Positions 1 through 8,612 are shown, numbered from the stretch's first letter. The stretch: DNA of 40,760 nt from Aquimarina sp. RZ0 (GCF_008370685.1 NZ_VTZU01000064.1:1-40760), one strand, 5' to 3'. The notes: generated by a model from the letters alone, not told the origin. Translations and numbers: made by a program.

Positions 1-48
1 CGATTATTGAGTAAAGTCTATTGGGAAGAGTGGGGGAAAGAAGGATAA
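1..48 (+). CDS. C-terminal tail of a truncated upstream gene (possible)
   Basis: Frame 1 is open from the window edge and reads RLLSKVYWEEWGKEG before a TAA at 46-48. The other two forward frames stop within the first few codons. The composition looks coding, but 15 residues are too few to name a family. Confidence 0.35.
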   Translation, partial: RLLSKVYWEEWGKEG

Positions 49-90
49 AGAAAATTACGAGTTATTGAATATTTTTTTGTAAACCAAGCA

Positions 91-120
91 TACTACTACT
101 ACTACTTATTATTATTATTA
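91..120. repeat. Compound trinucleotide microsatellite (TAC)5(TTA)5
   Basis: Five TAC units (91-105) run directly into five TTA units (106-120). It lies in the short gap between the partial gene at the edge and the 3' end of the dnaE2-like gene. No other function is visible. Confidence 0.85.
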
Positions 121-249
121 AACGTGGGATTACTGCACAGCTTCACATTCATCACAGATTATTATAGTAAAAATAATGTTCTGTAGACTTATCTCAGTAA
201 AATTTTAATGAACAAGCTGTTTCCCAATTTAATTATTATTTTAAAAAAA

Positions 250-3240
250 TTATGAACATATATTTTTGTTCGAATTTTCAGGTGTATGAAACCGAGGGTC
301 AGGAACGATTGCTTGTCTTTCGGCTTTATCTGCTACAATATAAAAATATCCCAATTCTTCTATAACGCTTCCAAGGATCTTATATATCCCTTTACTTTTC
401 ATTGGGTATTCTAAAGCTACCTTTGGAAAGAGAACAACATCGAATATATCGCCTTCAGAATCTAATAAAGTTCCGAATATCATCATTTGATTTTTATTCG
501 TTTTCACCCTTTTAGCAGTTATCAGATTTCCATAAATAATGACTTTTTTAGCAGAAAAATTTTTAAGAGTATTAGCCTTTAGCATGCTACTAGGTTCTTC
601 TAATAGTAATTGAAATTGTGAAACTAATGGAAAACCTAATAACTCTATCTGATCATAGGCATCAATAACAAAATTACTAGAGATTTCAGGAAGTGTATAG
701 TCTATCTTCTTCGGTTTAAAAAGAACAGGATGTATTTGAGTTGTTTTAGACGATTTACATTGCAAATATGCTTCCCACATTAAGTGATGTTTATCTATTG
801 TTGTAAATCTAAAGGCATCAAGACGAATTAATAAAATCAATTGTTCTAAGCTAATATGAATTCGGTCAACAAATTCACTAAAAGACGTGAAACTTCCGTA
901 TAATTGACGTTCATTCAATATCTTTTGAATAGTTCTGGTTTCTATATCCCGAATCATTCCAAATCCTAAAAAAACGGTTTTTCCGATAATACGATTTGGA
1001 TGATCACTCGTATTAATACAAGGAGGCGCCACAATACCCCCGCATTTTTTTATCTCATTAATATACGTAGGAATATTGTAAAATCCACCCCCATTATTCA
1101 AGACAGCCGTCATAAACTCCAATGGAAAATATTTTTTAAGATACAGACTTTGATAGCTTTCTACTGCATAAGAAGCAGAATGTCCTTTGGCAAAAGCATA
1201 TCCTGCAAAAGCCTGTATTTGATTCCACACACTTTCTGTGTCTTCGGGAGTATACCCTTTCTGTATACAGTTCGTTTTAAACTTTTGAGCGATTCTAAGA
1301 ACTTCTCCTTTAGAACGACTTTTACCTGATATGCCTCTCCTTAAAATATCAGATTCAGCTAAGGATAATCCTGCAAATTTATGAGCTACTTTCAGTACAT
1401 CTTCCTGATACACCATAACACCATAGGTATCTTCTAAAATTGCTAACAAGACAGGATGAGCTTCTTTCTTTTTTTCTGGGTATCGATGTCTAAGGATATA
1501 CTGATTTTTCATACCTCCATTTGCCACTCCCGGTCGTATAATAGAACTGGCAGCAACTAGTCCCAAATAATCCTGCGTTTGTAGTTTAGTCATCAAGGTT
1601 CTCATAGCAGGGGATTCTACATAAAATACTCCCATACAATCTCCAACCTTTAGTAAATTGTTAATTTCAGGATCAGACTTAAACTTATATACATTGTCAA
1701 TATTTTCAATACTAGCTTCAGGTTGGTTTTCTCTAATGATAGTAATGGCATCTTTAATTTTTGATAACCCACGTTGTGCCAGAATATCAAATTTGTAAAT
1801 ACCAAGGTTTTCTGCAATATTCATATCAAACATAATGGTCTGAAAACCTTTTGGAGGCAGAATGGTTGCTGTGTAGTAGTATATAGGTTTTTTGGTAATT
1901 ATAATACCACCCGAATGTATACTGATGTAATTTGGAAACCCATGAATCAATTTTCCATATTTGTGGATCAGCTTAAAAAACTCGTCATTCTTAGGATCAA
2001 TAGTATAGCCTTTTAAGAAAGTATCAACTTCTATTTTTGGAACTCCAAATACTTTGGCAAGTTCTCTAACCACGGCTTTATACTGAAAGGTGACATAGGT
2101 TCCCATTAGCGCGGTATGCTCGAAGCGTTCAAAAATGTAACGCGTCACATCGTTCCTATCTTTCCAGGAGAAATCAATATCAAAATCAGGTGGTGAGGAT
2201 CTATAGATGTTTATAAAACGCTCGAAATATAAATCTAAGTCTATAGGATCAACGTTGGTAATACCTATAATATATGCAACGATGCTATTTGCACCTGATC
2301 CTCGACCGATAAAAGGATACTCTTTGGAGATGGCATACTGAACAATGTCATAGTTGATTAGAAAATACGATACAAAATCCATTGTTTTGATCGCTTCTAA
2401 TTCTTTCTCTACTCGTTCTATGATTGTTGGTTGCGCTTCAGGATAACGAGAATATAATTTGTCATAGCACAGTTTTTTCAGGTAGTCAAAATCCTGTTCT
2501 TTAGTGTTAAAATATCGATCTTGGTTCTGGTTAGTTCGATCATCATTAAAGAAAAAGTCAACCTTACATTGCTGAAGTATACGTTTGGTATTTTCAATCA
2601 TAGAAGGATAATCCGCATATCTGGTTAACAAATCATCCTTTGTATGCATTCGGTCTGTTTTATTTCCCTGTTGGCTTTCGGGTAATTTGCTCAATACTAT
2701 ATTGAGATCAATAGCTCTTAATAAACGATGTGCGTTATAGTCTGATTGATTCCTGAAGGTGACAGTCTGGTGGATAACTAGTTTGTCCACATAGCCTTTG
2801 TACACAGAAAAAGGTAATTTATTCAAATCCTTTACAGAAATCCCAATAAACTCATTTGCTTTGAATTTTATTTTTTCCAATTCAAGTACTTTTTCAAATG
2901 GATAAATAACAAATGTATTTTCCAGTTCTGGTGCTTTTTCAGGAAAATCAGATTTGGAGTGAAGATGCTCTGATAGAAAAGTATTAATAGTCTGAAATCC
3001 GATATTATTTTTTGCTAGTACGACATACTGCTGATCTACACCATTCCTGAAATCTACTCCAATAATCGGATATATTTTATAGTTTCCTGATAGCTGTAAA
3101 AAACTTAATACAGCTGTAGTGCTATTGATATCCGTTAATGCTACATATGTGATATCATTTTTTTTTGCCATTTCCAAAAGTTCTACCTCCGAAAATGTTC
3201 CATATCGTAAAGAATAATATGTATGGCAATTGGTATACAT
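250..3240 (-). CDS. dnaE2: Error-prone DNA polymerase III alpha subunit, DnaE2-like
   Basis: This is a C-family replicative-type polymerase of 996 residues, shorter than housekeeping DnaE (about 1150-1450 in this phylum). It begins with a PHP domain (NCHTYYSLRYG, then ALTDIN). The two catalytic aspartates sit in PDFDIDF near residue 352, and the third is in KFDILAQRGL. A finger region and a helix-hairpin-helix stretch follow, and an OB-fold-like segment (KKVIIYGNLITAKRVK) lies near residue 900. It starts 3 bp after the stop of the Y-family polymerase gene, so the two are almost certainly co-transcribed. Family knowledge: DnaE2 works with a Y-family partner in damage-induced mutagenic repair. 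I infer that role from size and neighbour. A housekeeping dnaE is the alternative, but the pairing argues against it. Confidence 0.88.
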   Translation of the reverse strand: MYTNCHTYYSLRYGTFSEVELLEMAKKNDITYVALTDINSTTAVLSFLQLSGNYKIYPIIGVDFRNGVDQQYVVLAKNNIGFQTINTFLSEHLHSKSDFPEKAPELENTFVIYPFEKVLELEKIKFKANEFIGISVKDLNKLPFSVYKGYVDKLVIHQTVTFRNQSDYNAHRLLRAIDLNIVLSKLPESQQGNKTDRMHTKDDLLTRYADYPSMIENTKRILQQCKVDFFFNDDRTNQNQDRYFNTKEQDFDYLKKLCYDKLYSRYPEAQPTIIERVEKELEAIKTMDFVSYFLINYDIVQYAISKEYPFIGRGSGANSIVAYIIGITNVDPIDLDLYFERFINIYRSSPPDFDIDFSWKDRNDVTRYIFERFEHTALMGTYVTFQYKAVVRELAKVFGVPKIEVDTFLKGYTIDPKNDEFFKLIHKYGKLIHGFPNYISIHSGGIIITKKPIYYYTATILPPKGFQTIMFDMNIAENLGIYKFDILAQRGLSKIKDAITIIRENQPEASIENIDNVYKFKSDPEINNLLKVGDCMGVFYVESPAMRTLMTKLQTQDYLGLVAASSIIRPGVANGGMKNQYILRHRYPEKKKEAHPVLLAILEDTYGVMVYQEDVLKVAHKFAGLSLAESDILRRGISGKSRSKGEVLRIAQKFKTNCIQKGYTPEDTESVWNQIQAFAGYAFAKGHSASYAVESYQSLYLKKYFPLEFMTAVLNNGGGFYNIPTYINEIKKCGGIVAPPCINTSDHPNRIIGKTVFLGFGMIRDIETRTIQKILNERQLYGSFTSFSEFVDRIHISLEQLILLIRLDAFRFTTIDKHHLMWEAYLQCKSSKTTQIHPVLFKPKKIDYTLPEISSNFVIDAYDQIELLGFPLVSQFQLLLEEPSSMLKANTLKNFSAKKVIIYGNLITAKRVKTNKNQMMIFGTLLDSEGDIFDVVLFPKVALEYPMKSKGIYKILGSVIEELGYFYIVADKAERQAIVPDPRFHTPENSNKNICS

Positions 3241-3243
3241 TGC

Positions 3244-4458
3244 TTACTGTTTACGGTGAGCTAATAAAATTGGTGGTTCTCCATTGAACGGATTTCTATT
3301 ATCCCTTACTGTTTTCACATCCAGAGTAGATGCACGCATTACACTCGCAGCTCCATACCGTTTTCTAAGGTGATCTAATGCAGCATACAAATTCAATTGC
3401 TTTTCGTTGTCATCAAATAAATTAATTTGATAATTACCTCCAGCCAAATGAGAAAATTTGACCCCTATCAGGCGTATCAATACTCTGCGTTTATACAACT
3501 TTTTAAATAATTCCTGAACCATGGGCAGTATCTTGTGATCCGCACTTGTGTATGGAATTTTTGCTTGTTTGGAATAGGTACTAAAATCAGAATATCGAAT
3601 TTTTACCGAAACACAAGAAGTGAGTTTATCTCCCATTCGGAGTTGGAACGCCAAATTTTCAACCATTGCAATGATGGTAGATTCTAATTTCTGGATATCA
3701 ATAGTATCTTTATTGTACGTCCTTTCGGTTGAAATTGACTTACGCTCATTATATGGTATGACTAATGAATTGTCAATTCCATTAGCACGTTTCCAGATAG
3801 TTTCTCCGTTTTTTCCTAAAACAGAAATAACCATTTCAACGGGCATTTCCTGCAATAATTTTATGGAATGCACTCCTAGATTTCTTAAAGTTTGTGCAGA
3901 TATTTTGCCAACCATTGGAATTTTACGGATAGCTAGTGGTGCAAGGAAGCTTTTTTCAAATCCATAATCGATTTTGAGCTGATTGTTAGGTTTGGCTTCT
4001 CCGGTAGCTACTTTAGAAACTACCTTATTTTGAGATAACCCAAAAGAGATAGGTAAGCCTGTTTCTTTAATTACTCGTTGTCGTAATTCCTTTGAAAATT
4101 TATAACAGCCAAAAAAGCGATCCATTCCGGTTAAATCCGCATAAAACTCATCAATACTAGTTTTCTCAAAAAGAGGTACTTCTTCCTTGATAATGTCAGT
4201 TATCGCATTGGAATATTTCATGTAGGTTCCTGAATTACCACGGATACAAATGGCTTCAGGACATAACTGTCTAGCCATTTTCATAGACATCCCTGAATGG
4301 ATACCAAATTGCCGGGTTTCATAACTGCAAGCCGCTACTACGCCACGACTTCCAGTGCCTCCTACTAGTACTGGTTTTCGTCGCAGTTCAGTATTGAGTA
4401 TGCGTTCTACAGACACGAAAAAGGTGTCTAAATCTAGATGTAAAATTGATTTCTTCAT
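3244..4458 (-). CDS. dinB: Y-family translesion DNA polymerase (DNA polymerase IV / DinB-like)
   Basis: The protein has 404 residues. The N terminus, HLDLDTFFVSVE, carries the first metal-binding aspartates (D9 and D11), and SIDEF (about residues 101-105) is the Y-family catalytic signature. A helix-hairpin-helix thumb region (IPMVGKISAQTLRNLG) and a little-finger domain follow. I chose the ATG at 4458. A longer frame to 4509 exists, but its 17 extra residues precede the conserved start, and those bases contain the inverted repeat and -7-like box proposed as the promoter. The gene is the first of a two-gene unit with the dnaE2-like gene. It bypasses DNA lesions in the cytoplasm. Induction by DNA damage is likely; no LexA-like repressor gene is adjacent here. 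Confidence 0.9.
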   Translation of the reverse strand: MKKSILHLDLDTFFVSVERILNTELRRKPVLVGGTGSRGVVAACSYETRQFGIHSGMSMKMARQLCPEAICIRGNSGTYMKYSNAITDIIKEEVPLFEKTSIDEFYADLTGMDRFFGCYKFSKELRQRVIKETGLPISFGLSQNKVVSKVATGEAKPNNQLKIDYGFEKSFLAPLAIRKIPMVGKISAQTLRNLGVHSIKLLQEMPVEMVISVLGKNGETIWKRANGIDNSLVIPYNERKSISTERTYNKDTIDIQKLESTIIAMVENLAFQLRMGDKLTSCVSVKIRYSDFSTYSKQAKIPYTSADHKILPMVQELFKKLYKRRVLIRLIGVKFSHLAGGNYQINLFDDNEKQLNLYAALDHLRKRYGAASVMRASTLDVKTVRDNRNPFNGEPPILLAHRKQ

Positions 4459-4460
4459 TT

Positions 4461-4495
4461 GTATTTCCCTTCCCTGTTCAGGAAATACAAAACTA
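4461..4495 (-). promoter_or_regulatory. Putative promoter and operator of the dinB-dnaE2 unit
   Basis: On the minus strand a TAGTTTTG box (4488-4495) fits the Bacteroidota -7 consensus TAnnTTTG. The start site would fall inside an inverted repeat, GTATTTCC (4461-4468) and GGAAATAC (4481-4488), separated by 12 bp. The spacer includes CTGTTCAG. A repressor bound here would block the start, but no clear -33 TTTG was found at normal spacing. Confidence 0.4.
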
Positions 4496-4514
4496 ATCAA
4501 AAAATGCATGTAAA

Positions 4515-4529
4515 TTGGAATTATTCCAA
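4515..4529. promoter_or_regulatory. Perfect 15-bp palindrome upstream of dinB
   Basis: TTGGAATTATTCCAA is a perfect 7-bp inverted repeat around one central base, 57-71 bp upstream of the dinB ATG. This is a plausible binding site for a dimeric regulator such as a damage-response repressor. The identity of the protein is unknown. Confidence 0.4.
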
Positions 4530-5110
4530 AAAAATGGATATATTCCTAGTTGTAATGGTGAGGTTGTATTATATCTAAATTGATTAAGAAGCCTTCAAAA
4601 ATACTTGATCTCAATATTTCTTCTGGAATAAAATACGTCAAAATTTTTAACCTTTAACTTTTCTACACTCCAATCCTTACAAGTAAGCATATTCTAAAAA
4701 CGTATATTTGGTTTACAACCCTTAATAATTCATAATGAAATAGGATGTTTACTTTCCTTGTTTTTTACCTTTGGAAAGAAGAATCTCGATTGATGTCATA
4801 TGTTTTACTCGATAATCGAGATTTAAATGCTCCGAGGCTAGCCTTCGAAATCAAAATATTTTTTTTCAATAAATGTCTTGTGGACTTATCCCTAGGTGGT
4901 TTCCTTATGATTATAAGCTAAATAAGAAGGCTGGTTTAAGCATAGGAAAAACAATCGAGGTCATTTGATATGCTATTATTTTAGTATCTCGTATTGTGAA
5001 CACACGATGAGTTTAATAACAAAAGATTAGTTAATCGATAGACTTATTATTAGTTATAGCTGTAATTTTTATTATTTTTATCCGACTTTTATATCTAGAA
5101 ATTAGAGTTT
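4530..5110. other. Divergent intergenic region between dinB and ytxJ
   Basis: About 580 bp of very AT-rich sequence with no convincing reading frame. It holds one copy of a dispersed intergenic repeat (4807-4894). A TATATTTG box near 4700 resembles a forward promoter -7 element but lies about 400 bp from ytxJ. Confidence 0.5.
4807..4894. repeat. Dispersed intergenic repeat, family A, copy 1
   Basis: It starts with ACTCGATAATCGAG, itself a palindrome, then ATTTAAATGCTCCGAGGC. It aligns over about 88 bp with 13187-13280, and its core aligns with 29055-29100. Related GGCTTGCC-type hairpin cores occur at 21341-21378 and 40591-40635. All copies lie between genes. Confidence 0.75.
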
Positions 5111-5506
5111 ATGGGAATATTTAATAAAATATTTGGATCAGAAAATAAAGAGCCTAAGGAAGAAAAACAGGCTTTACCGTGGCAAGAGTTAAAATCAATT
5201 GATCAGTTATCTGCAATTAATAAAGCATCAAGAACTAAGACGCAAGCTATTTTTAAGCATTCTACACGATGTGGGATTAGTCGAATGGTCATTAGAAATT
5301 TTGAAAGTGGTTTTGACCTTACCGAAGAAGATATTGATTTATACTATTTAGATCTGTTAAACCATAGAGATATTTCTTCAGAGATTTCTGCAAAGTTTCA
5401 GGTGTACCATGAATCTCCTCAATTTATAGTTATAAAAAATGGGCAGGTAGTACATCATTCTTCTCATAGCGCTATAACACCACAGGTTCTGCACCAGTTT
5501 GTTTGA
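5111..5506 (+). CDS. ytxJ: Bacillithiol-system protein YtxJ (monothiol bacilliredoxin-like)
   Basis: This 131-residue cytoplasmic protein has a thioredoxin-like fold. The family motif is KHSTRCGISRMV, with the single reactive cysteine at C54 where thioredoxins have CxxC. A later segment, ESPQFIVIKNGQVVHHSSH, matches the cis-proline loop and the last strand typical of the family. Family knowledge: YtxJ proteins are linked to removing bacillithiol from protein mixed disulfides, and bacillithiol is made by many Flavobacteriaceae. The N-terminal 20 residues are charged and variable, and there is no signal peptide. It stands alone, converging on the DUF4157 gene with 25 bp between stops. Confidence 0.88.
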   Translation: MGIFNKIFGSENKEPKEEKQALPWQELKSIDQLSAINKASRTKTQAIFKHSTRCGISRMVIRNFESGFDLTEEDIDLYYLDLLNHRDISSEISAKFQVYHESPQFIVIKNGQVVHHSSHSAITPQVLHQFV

Positions 5507-5531
5507 CAATAACAAAGAGAACTTTATTATA

Positions 5532-6953
5532 TTATACGATTTTAGCATCAATCCAACCTTTGAGTGCGTTGATACGAGTATTGTCATTAACCGTGAGGTC
5601 ACTGATTTTATTGGCAGTCTTTGTTAAAAATGATTTGGCACTCCTCAGTGCAAGTTTTTTGTCACTGGCATTCGTGATAAACCAATCGATGTGCTTAACT
5701 CTATCTGTTACAATATCGATTAATATATTAACCTGATCATTATGGGTTGCAGCTTTTAAGACTGTATTTTCCTGAGCTTGTGCCAGCACCGCATTTCCTG
5801 CAGCGAGGTTTTTATGTTCTGCATCATCAGTTCTGATGCTCATAGAACCTGTAATTTTTTCCTTTAAACTAGGGATAGAAGCTTTAGCTAGTGTTTCCAT
5901 TTTATTCAGGTTTTCCATAGCTTTAGTAGCAAGACCGGTATGTGCTTCTATTTCGTGTACTAATATTCCTTGCCAGGTAGTCACAGCATTGGCAGCAGCT
6001 GGAGGAGATCCCTGAAGCCGACCTCCGGTTTTTACAGAGGTAGTGATAAAAAATGTATAGTCCTGTAATGGATACTCAAGACTATTGATCGTTGCTATAG
6101 AAGCTGCATCTAGTAAATCAAGAGAACCTTGGCGTACAGCATTTTTATCAGTGTATTGTAGTCTGATATTAGTACTTCCATCACCTCCAATTGTATTATC
6201 AAACCGAATACGAAAAGTTACGTGAGGACTATTCAAAAGAGCTTTCACTTTGGGCGAGGATGTTTTCATAAGCCATTTCAATAAGTTTGCTCTCGTTATT
6301 GGAGCTACCGTTGTAGCTTCGCTGGACATAAGCATTGTACGCTGGATAGGAGTATCTTTTTCTGAACTTGATGTGCCAACCGCAGTAGTATTTTTTACAG
6401 TAGTTATATTTTGAGACCACATAGCTTTTGCTCCCATAACATCGGCTTCTTTTTCTAAACCTTTATCGTCGTTAATATTTACTCCTTTTTTCATTTGTAA
6501 AGTAGGTTTTACCCTTCCTTGCTTTTGTTGTACAACATGCCAGGTTTCGTGCGGCAGATGTTTTTCCTGCCCTGGAGCCAGGTGAATGTTAGTTCCCTGA
6601 GCATACGCCTTTGCCTGTAATTGAGCAGGACTGGCAGAGTTATAATGTACTTTTACATCATCCATAGAGTATCCGGATAGATTTTCGATTCCAGTTTTTA
6701 GTTCATCAGGTAATCCTGTCTTATTGATTTTTTTTTGTAATACGGGACTATGATGTATCGTAGATTGTAAATGAGCTGCTTGTTTGGATTTGATACTACT
6801 GCTAATCATTTCTGATGTCTTTTTTTGATTTGATCCTTCCTGGCGATTATCAACAAATTGAAGCGTATTGTTGTAAACACTTTGCTCTTTAGAAAGAGAA
6901 GTAGAAATTGATTGGCGGTTGTTTCCTTTTGTTTTATCCTTGTGAATGCTCAT
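5532..6953 (-). CDS. DUF4157 (eCIS-core domain) protein with an unrecognised C-terminal domain
   Basis: The protein has 473 residues. About 75 N-terminal residues are low-complexity and Ser/Gln/Lys-rich. A DUF4157 domain (about 78-150) follows, with HETWH (H135, E136, H139), an HExxH metallopeptidase-like motif, and the usual downstream ExEAD segment (LEKEADVMG). The C-terminal part (about 205-473) is not recognised. It has a second histidine/glutamate cluster, HEIEAH (333-338), whose spacing is HExxxH rather than HExxH. There is no signal peptide. Family knowledge: DUF4157 proteins are often tied to extracellular contractile injection systems or to polymorphic-toxin-like cargo. No tail sheath, tube or baseplate gene is present here, so this is an orphan. 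A toxin or effector role is inference. Confidence 0.8.
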   Translation of the reverse strand: MSIHKDKTKGNNRQSISTSLSKEQSVYNNTLQFVDNRQEGSNQKKTSEMISSSIKSKQAAHLQSTIHHSPVLQKKINKTGLPDELKTGIENLSGYSMDDVKVHYNSASPAQLQAKAYAQGTNIHLAPGQEKHLPHETWHVVQQKQGRVKPTLQMKKGVNINDDKGLEKEADVMGAKAMWSQNITTVKNTTAVGTSSSEKDTPIQRTMLMSSEATTVAPITRANLLKWLMKTSSPKVKALLNSPHVTFRIRFDNTIGGDGSTNIRLQYTDKNAVRQGSLDLLDAASIATINSLEYPLQDYTFFITTSVKTGGRLQGSPPAAANAVTTWQGILVHEIEAHTGLATKAMENLNKMETLAKASIPSLKEKITGSMSIRTDDAEHKNLAAGNAVLAQAQENTVLKAATHNDQVNILIDIVTDRVKHIDWFITNASDKKLALRSAKSFLTKTANKISDLTVNDNTRINALKGWIDAKIV

Positions 6954-7112
6954 AATTAATGCTTTAAATTTGTAGTCAAGTTGAAGTGTATTATATATAA
7001 GGAAGTAAGAAACACTTCCAAATTTATAATTACTTTTTTATTCAAATAATTGATAAAAGGATCCTGGTTAAAGTTAGGTTTTTTTATGCAATTTTTAATA
7101 TTACTTGCTAAA

Positions 7113-7236
7113 ATCATTTCTTTTGTTTCGCACTTCGAAATAAAAAGCATTGATAGCGCTACCATCTATAAATTTTCTTTCCTGTCTGAATTAAAAAATA
7201 GTTTGATTCAGTTTAACAGTGATTTTATCTAATAAC
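7113..7236 (+). repeat. Dispersed intergenic repeat, family B, copy 1
   Basis: It aligns over about 124 bp with 16263-16385 at roughly three-quarters identity by eye. Shared blocks include AATTTTCTTTC, ATTAAAAAATA and GGATTCAGTTTA-like sequence. Identity probably begins about 13 bp earlier. Each copy is followed by a different inverted repeat. Confidence 0.75.
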
Positions 7237-7245
7237 GGGTGTAAT

Positions 7246-7357
7246 AACCTGATTTTCATTAATTCCAAGCGTGTCAGATTGAGTGAAATTCTGATAAGAA
7301 TTTTGTGTCGAAATCAGACGTTTTTAATCCTCTACACTAATTATTGAAAATCAGGTT
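7246..7357. repeat. 112-bp element with 19-bp terminal inverted repeats
   Basis: The left end AACCTGATTTTCATTAATT (7246-7264) and the right end (7339-7357) are reverse complements with one mismatch. A smaller hairpin, AAATTC/GAATTT, lies inside. No target duplication was found, so it may be a folded RNA or terminator-like structure rather than a transposed element. Confidence 0.6.
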
Positions 7358-7430
7358 GATATAATTAGATATAGTCCGAATAGGTATCTCGTGGAATGTT
7401 TGTGTAGTATAGCTATCATTTTAGAATGGT

Positions 7431-8612
7431 TTATCTAAAACGATAGCGAGTTATAATGTTTTTAAGCTTATTCTTCAAATCTTCTCCAGAATCATATACC
7501 ATTTGTTCATTTGTAGGAAAAGGTACGGCTTGCGCTCCTAAAAACTCAATTAAATAATTATCGAGAGCTCTTTTATCTCCATTATAATTGGCATACACAT
7601 GTTCAAAAACAAATTCACTAGATAGTGGAAAAGCATCGAGCAATTGACCAGTTCTGAGATCCTTATATTGCACATTTCCTATTACATTTGTAGCTTTAAA
7701 TTGTGTGAATTCATAATATTCACAACGCACTTTGATCATTTTATCTACTTTAATCTTCTTACCATCTTCATCAAGAACATATTCGTCATTATCATCTAAT
7801 AAATATTCCCAACCATCTTTGATTAGTTTTTCCTTTTCTAATTGCTTTTCTTTAATTCGTTCCGGAGAGATGTTTATTTCTCTGAATGCCACTTCCATGG
7901 CATAATCATACTCTATGGATGGTTGAGGTTTATTATGATAAATAGTCCATAAATCATCTAATCCATAGGTACTAAAATTCAGTAAATCTTTTTCTAACCT
8001 TTGTGGAATGATAACATTTGTTTTATTCTTAAGAGTTACTCTGATAAAATCGGTCCCCTTATAATGAGCTTCTTTGATCAGTTCGTTTGAATTTTTATAA
8101 TTAGGGCTTATTTTGTTTAAGTAGACTAGATCTTCATATACCTGTCTATACTCTGATTTTCTTGCAGATTTGGATAATAATGATACAGCATTTTTATATA
8201 AATATGAAGATAATTTGTCTTTTGTAATTATGATTTTCTGATCATAATTGATCATAGAAAAATTAGCATTACGCCCCTGTTCAGCAAGGTAAAGAGGTAG
8301 TAAGGGGGTAATGCGCTCTTGTCTGTTTTTAAGGGTTTTATAGGTGTTGTATATGCGTTCTAAATTTGCTGGGTTCCCTTCTTTTTCTAGAAATGTTATA
8401 GCACTTACATCACGTTCTACAACTTTTGCATATGCTTCTTCCAGCATTAGGATATAGGGTTGCTTTCCTTTTTTGTCCTTATTAGTTCTCAGTTTGGCAA
8501 TGGCTATATTAATAGCTCCGTCATAGTTACCAGTGTTAAGTGCTTTTTCAGTTTTTTTTACACTGCTGCAAGAGAATAAAAAAACAGATAGTAGAAGTAG
8601 ATATCTTTTCAT
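7431..8612 (-). CDS. Lipoprotein of unknown function
   Basis: The protein has 393 residues, starting at the ATG at 8612. A frame running to 8654 would place 14 residues before the signal peptide. MKRYLLLLSVFLFSCSS is a lipoprotein signal with the acceptor cysteine in LFSC. The mature part begins with a TPR-like helical stretch (about 20-190: ALNTGNYDGAINIAIAKL, then QVYEDLVYLNKISPNYKNS). A beta-rich region follows (FIRVTLKNKTNVIIP; KMIKVRCEYYEFTQFKA) and a conserved-looking end with FEHVYANYNGDKRALDNYL. I do not recognise a named family; similar lipoproteins are common in Flavobacteriaceae. It is probably exported and membrane-anchored. It stands alone on the minus strand, downstream of the fahA terminator. 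Confidence 0.82.
   Translation of the reverse strand: MKRYLLLLSVFLFSCSSVKKTEKALNTGNYDGAINIAIAKLRTNKDKKGKQPYILMLEEAYAKVVERDVSAITFLEKEGNPANLERIYNTYKTLKNRQERITPLLPLYLAEQGRNANFSMINYDQKIIITKDKLSSYLYKNAVSLLSKSARKSEYRQVYEDLVYLNKISPNYKNSNELIKEAHYKGTDFIRVTLKNKTNVIIPQRLEKDLLNFSTYGLDDLWTIYHNKPQPSIEYDYAMEVAFREINISPERIKEKQLEKEKLIKDGWEYLLDDNDEYVLDEDGKKIKVDKMIKVRCEYYEFTQFKATNVIGNVQYKDLRTGQLLDAFPLSSEFVFEHVYANYNGDKRALDNYLIEFLGAQAVPFPTNEQMVYDSGEDLKNKLKNIITRYRFR

Larger units (their letters stand above)
6954..7430. other. Intergenic region with two repeat structures
   Basis: About 480 bp between the DUF4157 gene start and the end of the lipoprotein gene. It contains a copy of dispersed repeat family B (7113-7236) and a separate 112-bp element bounded by 19-bp inverted repeats (7246-7357). 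Short open frames on both strands here overlap the repeats and look non-coding. Confidence 0.6.

Noticed and set aside
5532..6953. Possible complete contractile injection system around the DUF4157 gene
   Set aside because: Neighbours are YtxJ, a lipoprotein, fahA and glyA; no sheath, tube, spike, baseplate or AAA+ injection gene is present.
6956..7165. 69-codon minus-strand frame before the DUF4157 gene
   Set aside because: It overlaps repeat family B, has no recognisable domain and leaves no room for the DUF4157 promoter.
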